This document shows positions 1-6,352 of a DNA stretch of 6,425 nucleotides, in pieces. The stretch covers positions 1 through 6,425 of the forward strand of contig JACMPN010000207.1 of assembly GCA_014377495.1 (NCBI GenBank). Direction: 5' to 3'. The position numbers were made by a program, and so were the translations under genes. The notes under the pieces are model-generated. The model was not told where the DNA came from and made no database searches. It worked only from the letters and a program-made list of their open reading frames with translations. The stretch's first letter is position 1. Every line of letters begins with the position of its first letter. The DNA is from Candidatus Sericytochromatia bacterium (GTDB lineage Bacteria > Cyanobacteriota > Sericytochromatia > JACMPN01).

Positions 1-380
1 GGGACGTCGGCATAATGGCTTTCCATGGTGCCGCCCTGCACCTCGGCCAGCTGCCGGGCGAGGCTGCCGAGGGCTTCGGCCAGCGCCAGTTGGGGGCCCT
101 GCGCGCCTGTCGTCTGCTCGAGCAGTGCAGCGACTTCGTCACGGCGCTCGGCACCGTGGTCCATGAACGGCCCACTGCGCATCGCCGGATTTTGGCGGGC
201 CCGCAGGTGGATGTCGGGATCCTGGACAAAGGTCTGGAGGATGCGTAGGTGGGCATGGACGAGGAACAGGGCCGCCGTCGCCGGTGAAAGCAGGACATGC
301 CAGGCGTACCAGCGGTCGATCAGGGGTTCGGCGACGACTTCCGGCCGCCAGCAGAGCGCCTCGTCGTCGGAGGAAATCAT
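1..380 (-). CDS. Partial conserved protein, N-terminal 126 residues; possible MBL-fold hydrolase-family N-terminus
   Basis: The minus-strand reading frame is open from ATG at 380-378 to the left window edge, giving 126 codons plus two bases. An AGGA Shine-Dalgarno lies 7 nt upstream (plus-strand TCCT at 388-391). An in-frame TGA at 461-459 limits any extension; a TTG at 449-447 is the only weak alternative start. The protein begins MISSDDEALCWRPEVVAEPL, followed by IDRWYAWHVLLSPATAALFL and a region rich in Ala, Leu and Gln that reads as helical. The patterns PLIDRWYAW, LLSPATAA and NPAMRSGPFMD recall, from memory, the N-terminus of roughly 500-residue proteins commonly annotated as MBL-fold metallo-hydrolases. 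The metal-binding HxHxDH region would lie beyond the left edge, so no catalytic residue can be checked. It is transcribed away from the methyltransferase-Eis and oxygenase genes and may or may not belong to the same pathway. The coding call is firm; the family call is tentative. Confidence 0.8.
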   Translation of the reverse strand, partial: MISSDDEALCWRPEVVAEPLIDRWYAWHVLLSPATAALFLVHAHLRILQTFVQDPDIHLRARQNPAMRSGPFMDHGAERRDEVAALLEQTTGAQGPQLALAEALGSLARQLAEVQGGTMESHYADV

Positions 381-441
381 CGTGGTGTCCTGCTCCGGCG
401 TCCGCCAGCGACACGGGGTCGGAGACCCGGATCCAGGGCGG

Positions 442-515
442 CGCCACAAAGAATGGCCTCACCTAGTATAGCCCAGGCAGGCCAAAGCAGCCGTTGACCG
501 GGGCCCGCCACAAAG
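442..515. repeat. 10-bp direct repeat CGCCACAAAG in the divergent promoter region
   Basis: CGCCACAAAG occurs exactly at 442-451 and again at 506-515, 64 bp apart start to start, which is about six helical turns. The right copy lies between the -35 and -10 boxes of the candidate plus-strand promoter, and the left copy lies just downstream of the candidate minus-strand -10. This position would suit operator half-sites for a dimeric or looping regulator, but two 10-bp matches could also be chance. Confidence 0.4.
465..470 (-). promoter_or_regulatory. Candidate -10 box for the minus-strand gene
   Basis: The plus strand reads AGTATA, which is TATACT on the minus strand, five of six matches to the sigma-70 -10 consensus in an otherwise very GC-rich stretch. 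It lies about 85 nt upstream of the ATG at 380. No good -35 hexamer is present at the usual 16-18 nt spacing (plus positions about 487-494), so this promoter may depend on an activator or may be a chance match. A six-base inverted repeat, TGGCCT at 454-459 and AGGCCA at 479-484, flanks the box. Confidence 0.35.
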
Positions 516-523
516 GCTACGAT
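494..523 (+). promoter_or_regulatory. Candidate sigma-70 promoter for the methyltransferase-Eis fusion gene
   Basis: A -35-like TTGACC (494-499, five of six matches) is followed after 18 nt by TACGAT (518-523, four of six matches to TATAAT). Transcription would start near 530 and give a leader of about 40 nt before the ATG at 571. This is the best promoter match in the window. Its -35 box sits immediately beside the place where the minus-strand -35 would fall, a back-to-back arrangement. This is by-eye matching only. Confidence 0.45.
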
Positions 524-570
524 CAGAGGCCGCTCGCCCGAAGGCGCCGACAGGCAGGATTCCCGACAAG

Positions 571-2811
571 ATGCACGCACACGGCCCCACAGAGGCCCCA
601 AGCCCGCCGTGGGCGCTCGACCTGCAGACGCTCTGGCGTGACAAGATCAACGGCACCTTCCAGAAAAGCCGCCGACGGGGCCTGCCGGAATATGACCAGC
701 TACTCTTCCGGCTGCCGCAAGTGGCACCCTGGCAAACAGACTCCTGGGCGGCCGCCGTGCATCGGCAGGTGCTCGCCCGCCCCGGTCAGGTCATCACGGG
801 CGCCGACTTTGGCTGCGGCCATGGCGTGGCCCTGCTGGCACTCGCCAATCTGACCGTTTCCCTGGGCCTGCCCTGCACCTACGTCGGGTTCGATCTCGGC
901 GACAGTGCCCCCGTCCCGGCCCCCACCACAGGGGCGCGGCTGCGCCCGATGCCCTTCGACCGCTTTCCCGACAGCCCGGCACGGCTGGCCCACGTCACCC
1001 GCCGATTTCAGGCCGAGATCACCGGCAGCGGCGGTCCACAGCCCGGTCCACTGCCGGTGCGTTTCGTCCGCCAAAACCTGGACGACGCCGTCTGGGACCT
1101 GGCACCGGACAGCGTGCACGTCGCCGTCAGCTCGACGGCCCTGATGTACGTCCGTGACAAACTGGGGTTCCTGGAAAAAGTCTACCGGGCCCTGGGCCAC
1201 GGCGGGGTCGCCGTCATCCATTTTGACGAGCTGATGCCGCCTTTTTACCACCTGCCCATGCTGCGGCGCCTGATCCTGCCGCACGGCCTGGACCTGGGGG
1301 GCTTGCTGGAACGGTGCCGCCAAGCCGGCGTGCCGATCCAGGCTGTTCGCCACGACGATCAGGTGTTCGTGCTCATGCAGAAAAACGCCGCCCGCCCCCT
1401 GGATTTCGGCCTGAAACTGGTCGATTCGGCGCCGGAAGGGCTGCTCGGCCCCGGCACGGACAGGCCCTGGGGGTCCCGCAGCCGCTATGCCGGGCGGCAT
1501 GAACCAGACGTCGAGGCCGCCCGCTGGCCTGAGTTGGTCGTCCACGCCGACCCGGCTCCCTTTGTCCCGCCGTCCGGGTTCGATCCGCAGGCCCATACAG
1601 GCCGGTTGAGGCAGTGGCTACAGGGCCATCGGCCGCAACTGACCGCCCGGACAGCCGGACCCACCCTGCAGCCACTCACCTCGGACGACTGGACGGCCAT
1701 CGAAGCCTGGTGGACGACGGGCGGTCATACTGCCCCGCACCGCAGCGCCCGGACGGCAGGCGCCGTCATCAAATCAGGGGGCGACCTCGCTGCCGTCGGG
1801 CTCTGGTGGGACGAACAGGCCTGGGTGATGGGCCGCCCGGCCCCGGTCCGCATCGTGCAGCATGTGGCCGTACATCCCGGCCAGCGCCACAGCGGACACC
1901 GGCACGCCCTGCTCACCGCCGCGGCGGCCCATCCGGAGGCGGCCCTGCTCTTTTGGCGCCCGGCCCATGCCGACACCGCCGACAGCGGCTTCGTCCCGTT
2001 CAGCAATGGGCTGCACTTCCGTTTCCCGTTGCCGATCGCCAGCCCGTGGCCGGAAATAGCCGATATCCGCCCCTATGTGCCTGCCGACCGGGCGGCGCTG
2101 GTCGCCCTGGCCGAGCGTTGCCGGGCCGCATGGACTGGTCCGACCGTGCGTGATACGGCCGCCTGGGACGCCTGGCTGACCGCCACGGACGACAGGCGCC
2201 TCGTCGTGCATGAGGCCGGCGGCGGGCTGGATGGCTACCTGCGGCTGCACATCAGCCCTGACCGGACGGCCGCAGTCGTCGACGAATGGGTGGACGAAAG
2301 CCGGGACGCCTTCGGGGCCTGGATCGGCTATCTCGCCCATCTGCACGGCCGGGGCCTCACCGTCAGCGTCGAGACACTGCCGGCCGATCAGCCTTACCTC
2401 GCCGTGGCGCAGGGTTTCGATGCCCGATCAGCAGCGCCCGACCGCAGCACGCACGTGCGGGCGGGCCGACCCGCCGCCTTTCTGGGCGCCCTGCGCTATG
2501 CGGAACCGGCCGGCGCCATCCGCCTGGGGATCATCGACCCGCTGGCCCAGTGGCCGGCCTGCGTCTCAGTGGCATGGGCGGAGGGTCGATTGCAGGCATG
2601 GCAGGAGACGTCGCTGCCCGCCGAAGTCGTCCTGCAGATCACCGCCCTGACAGCGATCGCCTTGGGCGAGCAGAGCGTCGCCGATGCCGTGTATCTCGGC
2701 ACGGCCACGGGCGACCCGGCCGGCCTCGGCCGCCTGGGCCGGATCTGGCCGGAGACTCGCCTGTACCGGTACACCGCCGACCACCCTGCGGAACCCTCAC
2801 CGTTCGACTGA
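571..2811 (+). CDS. Fusion protein: SAM-dependent methyltransferase plus Eis-like acetyltransferase (two GNAT folds and an SCP2-like domain)
   Basis: The 746-residue protein shows three parts. Residues about 70-270 form a class I methyltransferase: motif I ADFGCGHGV (78-86) binds SAM, the acidic YVGFDLGD (104-111) would hold the ribose, and the stretch around SSTALMYVRD followed by VYRALGHGGVAVI (about 187-216) fits motifs IV-V. Residues about 280-360 are a linker of no recognised family. Residues about 364-490 resemble the first GNAT fold of Eis: VAVHPGQRHSGHRHALL (432-448) fits the acetyl-CoA pyrophosphate loop. Residues about 495-640 fit the degenerate second GNAT, ending in RPAAFLGALRYAE, which matches the Eis pattern before its C-terminal domain. 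Residues about 641-735 fit the SCP2-like domain. By eye, the Eis catalytic Tyr is Asp471 here, so acetyl transfer by the usual mechanism is uncertain. The ATG has AGGA 11 nt upstream. The product is probably cytosolic, with no signal peptide. A 61-nt gap leads to the oxygenase array. Substrate unknown. Confidence 0.85.
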   Translation: MHAHGPTEAPSPPWALDLQTLWRDKINGTFQKSRRRGLPEYDQLLFRLPQVAPWQTDSWAAAVHRQVLARPGQVITGADFGCGHGVALLALANLTVSLGLPCTYVGFDLGDSAPVPAPTTGARLRPMPFDRFPDSPARLAHVTRRFQAEITGSGGPQPGPLPVRFVRQNLDDAVWDLAPDSVHVAVSSTALMYVRDKLGFLEKVYRALGHGGVAVIHFDELMPPFYHLPMLRRLILPHGLDLGGLLERCRQAGVPIQAVRHDDQVFVLMQKNAARPLDFGLKLVDSAPEGLLGPGTDRPWGSRSRYAGRHEPDVEAARWPELVVHADPAPFVPPSGFDPQAHTGRLRQWLQGHRPQLTARTAGPTLQPLTSDDWTAIEAWWTTGGHTAPHRSARTAGAVIKSGGDLAAVGLWWDEQAWVMGRPAPVRIVQHVAVHPGQRHSGHRHALLTAAAAHPEAALLFWRPAHADTADSGFVPFSNGLHFRFPLPIASPWPEIADIRPYVPADRAALVALAERCRAAWTGPTVRDTAAWDAWLTATDDRRLVVHEAGGGLDGYLRLHISPDRTAAVVDEWVDESRDAFGAWIGYLAHLHGRGLTVSVETLPADQPYLAVAQGFDARSAAPDRSTHVRAGRPAAFLGALRYAEPAGAIRLGIIDPLAQWPACVSVAWAEGRLQAWQETSLPAEVVLQITALTAIALGEQSVADAVYLGTATGDPAGLGRLGRIWPETRLYRYTADHPAEPSPFD

Positions 2812-2828
2812 TCGACCTTTCACGGCGG

Positions 2829-2837
2829 TGCTATGCT
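2829..2837 (+). promoter_or_regulatory. Candidate extended -10 promoter before the first Rieske gene
   Basis: TGC followed by TATGCT (2832-2837) matches the extended -10 form TGnTATAAT in four of six hexamer positions. No proper -35 is found at 16-18 nt, which is tolerated by extended -10 promoters; TCGACC (2812-2817) is too close. Transcription would begin near 2844, about 29 nt before the ATG at 2873. It could give the oxygenase array a supply of message independent of the upstream fusion gene. Confidence 0.35.
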
Positions 2838-2872
2838 TCTCTTGGCCCTGAAAATCCCAAAGGCGTCGTTTC

Positions 2873-4009
2873 ATGACCCCAGAGCTACAGCAGCTGATAA
2901 TCGACCGGCTTTTTGCCAACCTGGCACAGGGCCTGCCGGACCTGGCGGCTGACGCCCAGAGCATTTCCACCGAATCGCACATATCGCCGGGGCGTTTTGA
3001 CCAGGAACAACGCCACGTCTTCCGTCACGTGCCGATCATCATCGGGACTGCCGATGCCGTGGCCATCCCAGGCGATTTCTTCACGGCCAACGACTACCAC
3101 GTGCCGATCCTGGTCACCCGCGCCGACGACGGGACGCTGCATGCCTTCCTGAACGCCTGCACCCACCGCGGCGCCCGCCTCGTTGGCGAGGCCGGCGGCC
3201 ATGGCCAGCGGGTGTTCGCCTGTCCCTATCACGGCTGGGTCTTCGGCAACGACGGACAGTTGCGCCACATCACCCAGGCCGAGGGGTTTCCCAACACCGC
3301 CAAAGCCGACCGGGGCCTGGTGTCTCTGCCGGTGGCCGAACGGTTCGGACTGATCTGGACCATCCTCCAACCCGGCGCCGAACTGGATCTCGACACCTAT
3401 CTGGCTGGTCTCGCCCCGGAACTCGCCGGCTGGGGCTTCGACGGCTATGCGGCTTATCGGCCTCATGACTGGACGTGCCGGGCCAACTGGAAGACCCTCG
3501 TCGAAGGCGGTCTGGAAACCTATCATTTCCGAAACGCCCACGATGCGACGTTCAACGCCATCCAGGCCGGGGAGGCGACCGTCATCGACCGGTTCGGCCC
3601 CCACGCCCGCATGGTGGTGCCCTTGCGGACCCTGGCGGTGCTGGCCGGGGCTGAGCGTCGGCGCTGGCGGCTCAGGCCCCACGCCTCGACGACCTATTTC
3701 CTCTTTCCGAACACCTTCTGGTCCGTGCAGCAGGATCACGGGGTGCTCCTGCAGGTCTTTCCGGAAGCGGCCGGTGCCAGCCGGGCCCGGCTCAGCCTGC
3801 TCATCCCCAGTGGCACGGCCCACATGTCCAGCCATTGGGACGTCTTCCGGGACTGGAACGTGGCCGTGCTGGGCGAGGACTTTGCCTTGGGCGAGCAGGT
3901 CGGAGACACCCTGCGTGCCGGCGGCCTCGACCGGCTCACCTTCGGCCGCAACGAGCAGTTGCTCAGCACCTTTCACCAGACCCTGACCGAAATGGTGGGG
4001 GCACCGTGA
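2873..4009 (+). CDS. Rieske non-heme iron oxygenase, large subunit, paralog 1
   Basis: This 378-residue protein has the two-domain layout of Rieske oxygenase alpha subunits. The Rieske [2Fe-2S] ligands are C96 and H98 (NACTHRGARL) and C117 and H120 (CPYHGW). The catalytic domain carries NWK (205-207), then ETYHFRNAH, giving iron ligands H218 and H223, bridging acid E215, and a probable third ligand D336 in GEDF. The family uses electrons from a separate reductase to activate O2 for hydroxylation, demethylation or related oxidations. It is the most divergent copy: the stretch before the first histidine reads VEGGLE, where relatives have the ENF-type sequence (DSFLE and ENFLE in the two next genes). 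The N-terminus, MTPELQQLIIDRLFANLAQG, is shared with the other copies. The ATG has a weak AAAGG 9 nt upstream. A 40-nt gap follows before the second copy. Substrate unknown. Confidence 0.93.
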   Translation: MTPELQQLIIDRLFANLAQGLPDLAADAQSISTESHISPGRFDQEQRHVFRHVPIIIGTADAVAIPGDFFTANDYHVPILVTRADDGTLHAFLNACTHRGARLVGEAGGHGQRVFACPYHGWVFGNDGQLRHITQAEGFPNTAKADRGLVSLPVAERFGLIWTILQPGAELDLDTYLAGLAPELAGWGFDGYAAYRPHDWTCRANWKTLVEGGLETYHFRNAHDATFNAIQAGEATVIDRFGPHARMVVPLRTLAVLAGAERRRWRLRPHASTTYFLFPNTFWSVQQDHGVLLQVFPEAAGASRARLSLLIPSGTAHMSSHWDVFRDWNVAVLGEDFALGEQVGDTLRAGGLDRLTFGRNEQLLSTFHQTLTEMVGAP

Positions 4010-4053
4010 CGATCGCAACTGCCCACCGGCCGGCAGGGAGAACCCTCTCGTGA
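4006..4053 (+). other. Possible 15-codon coupling reading frame between paralogs 1 and 2
   Basis: GTG at 4006 overlaps the stop of the first oxygenase (GTGA, 4006-4009). It opens a frame encoding MTIATAHRPAGRTLS that stops at TGA 4051-4053, which in turn overlaps the GTG start of the next oxygenase (GTGA, 4050-4053). Overlap at both ends would let ribosomes pass from gene to gene without a break. No peptide function is suggested. The second gene has its own good ribosome binding site, so this may be chance. Confidence 0.2.
4035..4040 (+). promoter_or_regulatory. Ribosome binding site supporting the GTG start of paralog 2
   Basis: AGGGAG at 4035-4040 lies 9 nt before GTG 4050. It fixes the start of the second oxygenase at GTG, which also gives the MTPELQ start shared by the neighbouring copies. 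It is the strongest Shine-Dalgarno in the array. Confidence 0.65.
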
Positions 4054-5195
4054 CCCCCGAACTGCAACAGCACCTGATCGGCCGGGCTCTGGCCCATCTG
4101 GCCGCCGGGACCAGTGACCTGGCCCCCGACGAGGTCACGGGCAGCGTCGACGCCTATCTGTCTGCCGAACGCTTCGCCCGAGAGCAGCAAGCCCTTTTCC
4201 GGAACCAGCCGCTGGCACTCGGGCCACGGGCCCTCGTCCCGCAGTCGGGCGATTTCCTGACGACGAACGATCATCGGTTTCCCCTGCTGGTGACCAGGGG
4301 ACCTGACGGTGGCCTGCATGCCATGCTGAACGCCTGCACGCACCGTGGCGCCCGCCTGGTGAGCGAGTCGGGCGGGTCCCGCCGACAGGCCTTTGTCTGC
4401 CCGTATCACGGTTGGACCTATGGCCATGACGGCCAGCTGCGGCACGCCACGCACCCCGAGTGTTTTCCCGGACTCGACCGCTCGGTCCAGGGCCTGGTCA
4501 CACTGCCGGTGCAGGAACAGGCCGGTCTGATCTGGGTGCAGCGGAACCCAACCCCCGCCGACGATCTCCGGGCGTTTCTGGGCGGTCTGGCCCCGGATCT
4601 CACGGCCCTGTCCCTGGACACCCATGTGCCGGGCCCGGGGTATGAGCGGGTCGTCGCCGCAAACTGGAAGCTCGTCGTCGACAGTTTCCTGGAGGACTAT
4701 CACATCCCCTTCGTGCACAACGAGACAGTCAGTCAGGTCGTCACAGGCAAAGTGATGGTCTGGGATGCCTTCGGCCGGCACCAGCGGCTGGTACAGCCTG
4801 GCCCCGGACTGCAGGCCCTTGCCGCCGTGCCGCCCCGGCGCTGGCGGTTGCGACCCGTGGCGGCGATCTGCTACTTCGTGTTCCCGAACACGGCCCTGTT
4901 CGTCAACGCCGACCACGTCGTCTGGTTCCGGGTCGATCCGCTGGACGTCGGATCCACCCGGGTGCGCTGGACCCTGCTCATCCCCGAAACGGCCCAAAGC
5001 GAGGCCCTGGCAGCGCACTGGGAACGCCACCGCCGCCTGGGCGTCGCCGGACTGGAGGAGGATCTGGGCGCCGTGGAGCGGGTCCAGGCCGGCCTGCAGG
5101 CGGGCCTGCTGCTTCAGGTCCGCCGTGGGCGCAACGAGGTGGCCGTCCAGGCCTTCCATGCCACGATCGACTCCGTGCCCGGGATGACGCCATGA
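4050..5195 (+). CDS. Rieske non-heme iron oxygenase, large subunit, paralog 2
   Basis: This 381-residue alpha-subunit-type protein starts at GTG. Rieske ligands are C96, H98, C117 and H120 in NACTHRGARL and CPYHGWTYG. The catalytic motif NWKLVVDSFLEDYHIPFVH (205-223) gives H218 and H223 as iron ligands and E215 three residues before the first histidine, where naphthalene-dioxygenase-type enzymes have Asp; carnitine oxygenase CntA is a known case with Glu. D338 in LEEDL is the probable third ligand, followed by the common C-terminal pattern RNEVAVQAFH. All motifs are intact, so it should be active given a reductase. The N-terminal 20 residues match paralog 3 at 14 positions. Its last codons overlap the next start by 4 nt (ATGA, 5192-5195), so the two are translationally coupled. 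Substrate unknown; a Glu-bridged site suggests, weakly, a quaternary amine or N-methyl substrate. Confidence 0.94.
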   Translation: MTPELQQHLIGRALAHLAAGTSDLAPDEVTGSVDAYLSAERFAREQQALFRNQPLALGPRALVPQSGDFLTTNDHRFPLLVTRGPDGGLHAMLNACTHRGARLVSESGGSRRQAFVCPYHGWTYGHDGQLRHATHPECFPGLDRSVQGLVTLPVQEQAGLIWVQRNPTPADDLRAFLGGLAPDLTALSLDTHVPGPGYERVVAANWKLVVDSFLEDYHIPFVHNETVSQVVTGKVMVWDAFGRHQRLVQPGPGLQALAAVPPRRWRLRPVAAICYFVFPNTALFVNADHVVWFRVDPLDVGSTRVRWTLLIPETAQSEALAAHWERHRRLGVAGLEEDLGAVERVQAGLQAGLLLQVRRGRNEVAVQAFHATIDSVPGMTP

Positions 5196-6352
5196 CCCCC
5201 GAACTGCAGTTGGCGCTCCTCGACCGCCTTCTCGCCCACCGTGCCGCCGGCCCCGCCGACATGGCCGCCGCCGAGCGGATCGTCCCGGCCCACCTGTATC
5301 AATCGGCCGACCAGTTCGGGCGGGAATACCAGGCCCTGTTCCGCAGCCTGCCGCTCGTCCTGGCACCATCCTCCGAGTTGCCCCGCCCCGGGGACTACCT
5401 GACCTGCGACGACTACGGGACGCCGTTGCTGATCACCCGCGACGCCGACGGCGCCGTGCACGTCTTCGAGAACCGCTGCCGCCATCGGGGGGCCCGCCTC
5501 GTCAGTGCCGGCCAGGGCCGGGACCGGCACGCCTTTGCCTGTCCCTATCATGGCTGGACCTACGGGAATACGGGCGATCTGCGGCACGTCACGCACGGCG
5601 AATGCTTTGCAGACACGGACACGGCCACGCACGGGCTCGTCCGCCTGCCCGCCCAAGAGCGCTTCGGCCTGATCTGGGCGGTCCTGGATCCGGCGGGTCG
5701 GATCGACGTGGACGCCTACCTCGGGGCCATGGCCCCGGAAATCGCCGAGCTGGACCTGGAGCGGCACGTCACCTTGCCGCCCTACGAGCGCCCGTTTGCC
5801 GGAAACTGGAAGCTCTACACGGAAAACTTCCTCGAGAGCTACCACGTCCATCATGCCCACAGCGCCCTCGTCACCGGCGTCCGGGACGATGGTATCCTCG
5901 TCGATCAGGTCGGCCCGCACACCCGCTTCATCGGGCCCCGGCACACCATCGACCAGCTGCCCAAGGTCGACCGCAAACGTTGGCGCCTGCGGCCCTGTGC
6001 CTATTTCACCTACTTCATCTTTCCAAACACGCAGCTCAGCGTCGATCCGGACCGCCTGATGTGGCAGCGGGTCTACCCGGGCCGGGTGAACGAGACCCGC
6101 ATCGTGCAGACCCTACTGGTGCCCGAGCTGGCCCAGGGCGGCCAATGGCCGGACATCTGGGCGTTGTCCCGGTCCCGGGACGTGGCGGCCCTCGAAGAGG
6201 ACATGCGGATCGTCGACACGATCACCGAGGGGCTGGAGACGGGGTTGCTGCCCGGTTTCCGCTTCGGGCTCCGTGAGCCCGGCATCATCGCCTTTCACGA
6301 GACGATCAACCGGTTCCTGGCCGCCGCCGCCCTGGCGGGGGGGCCGCCGTGA
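5192..6352 (+). CDS. Rieske non-heme iron oxygenase, large subunit, paralog 3
   Basis: This 386-residue protein is the most canonical of the array. Before the Rieske domain it has YQSADQFGREYQALF and ELPRPGDYL, typical of Rieske oxygenase alpha subunits. Rieske ligands are C96, H98, C117 and H120 (ENRCRHRGARL, CPYHGWTYG). NWKLYTENFLESYHVHHAH (205-223) supplies H218, H223 and bridging E215; D337 in LEEDM is the probable third iron ligand; LREPGIIAFHETI closes the fold. The ATG lies inside the end of paralog 2, with only a weak GGGA 7 nt upstream, so it probably relies on coupled translation. It ends in an Ala/Gly/Pro-rich tail (AAAALAGGPP) encoded by a stretch with seven consecutive G residues at 6337-6343. 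Its stop overlaps the next start by 4 nt (GTGA). No signal peptide; cytosolic. Confidence 0.95.
   Translation: MTPELQLALLDRLLAHRAAGPADMAAAERIVPAHLYQSADQFGREYQALFRSLPLVLAPSSELPRPGDYLTCDDYGTPLLITRDADGAVHVFENRCRHRGARLVSAGQGRDRHAFACPYHGWTYGNTGDLRHVTHGECFADTDTATHGLVRLPAQERFGLIWAVLDPAGRIDVDAYLGAMAPEIAELDLERHVTLPPYERPFAGNWKLYTENFLESYHVHHAHSALVTGVRDDGILVDQVGPHTRFIGPRHTIDQLPKVDRKRWRLRPCAYFTYFIFPNTQLSVDPDRLMWQRVYPGRVNETRIVQTLLVPELAQGGQWPDIWALSRSRDVAALEEDMRIVDTITEGLETGLLPGFRFGLREPGIIAFHETINRFLAAAALAGGPP

Larger units (their letters stand above)
381..570. promoter_or_regulatory. Divergent intergenic control region
   Basis: This 190-bp gap separates the minus-strand gene starting at 380 from the plus-strand fusion gene starting at 571. 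Short open frames on either strand here do not resemble any protein and overlap both gene starts. The region holds one candidate promoter in each direction and a 10-bp direct repeat, each listed separately, so it is the likely site for joint control of the two divergent units. No regulator gene is visible in the window. Confidence 0.6.

Noticed and set aside
15..471. Plus-strand frames of up to 148 codons over the left end
   Set aside because: Their products are low-complexity and Arg/Ser-rich. The minus-strand frame from 380 has a ribosome binding site and recognisable family-like patterns.
700..2346. Minus-strand frames of 298 and 190 codons opposite the fusion gene
   Set aside because: They oppose clear methyltransferase and GNAT coding sequence; the products have no recognisable features.
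2812..2872. Transcription terminator between the fusion gene and the first Rieske gene
   Set aside because: No inverted repeat followed by a T-run is visible in these 61 nt, so read-through is the simpler reading.
4026..4033. Palindrome CCGGCCGG between paralogs 1 and 2 as a terminator or operator
   Set aside because: It is too short for a stable hairpin with a loop, has no T-run, and is likely by chance in GC-rich DNA.
2885..4138. A 417-codon open frame on the minus strand opposite paralog 1
   Set aside because: It is an antisense shadow of a confirmed Rieske gene, with Gly/Pro/Arg-rich content and no motif.
3963..5369. A 468-codon open frame on the minus strand opposite paralogs 2 and 3
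   Set aside because: The plus strand here encodes proteins with full Rieske and iron motifs. The antisense product shows no recognisable domain, and long antisense frames are expected in GC-rich coding DNA.
6337..6343. Run of seven G residues as a programmed frameshift site
   Set aside because: It lies only a few codons before a stop that overlaps the next start and works well as a ribosome binding site. No alternative extended product is evident within the window.
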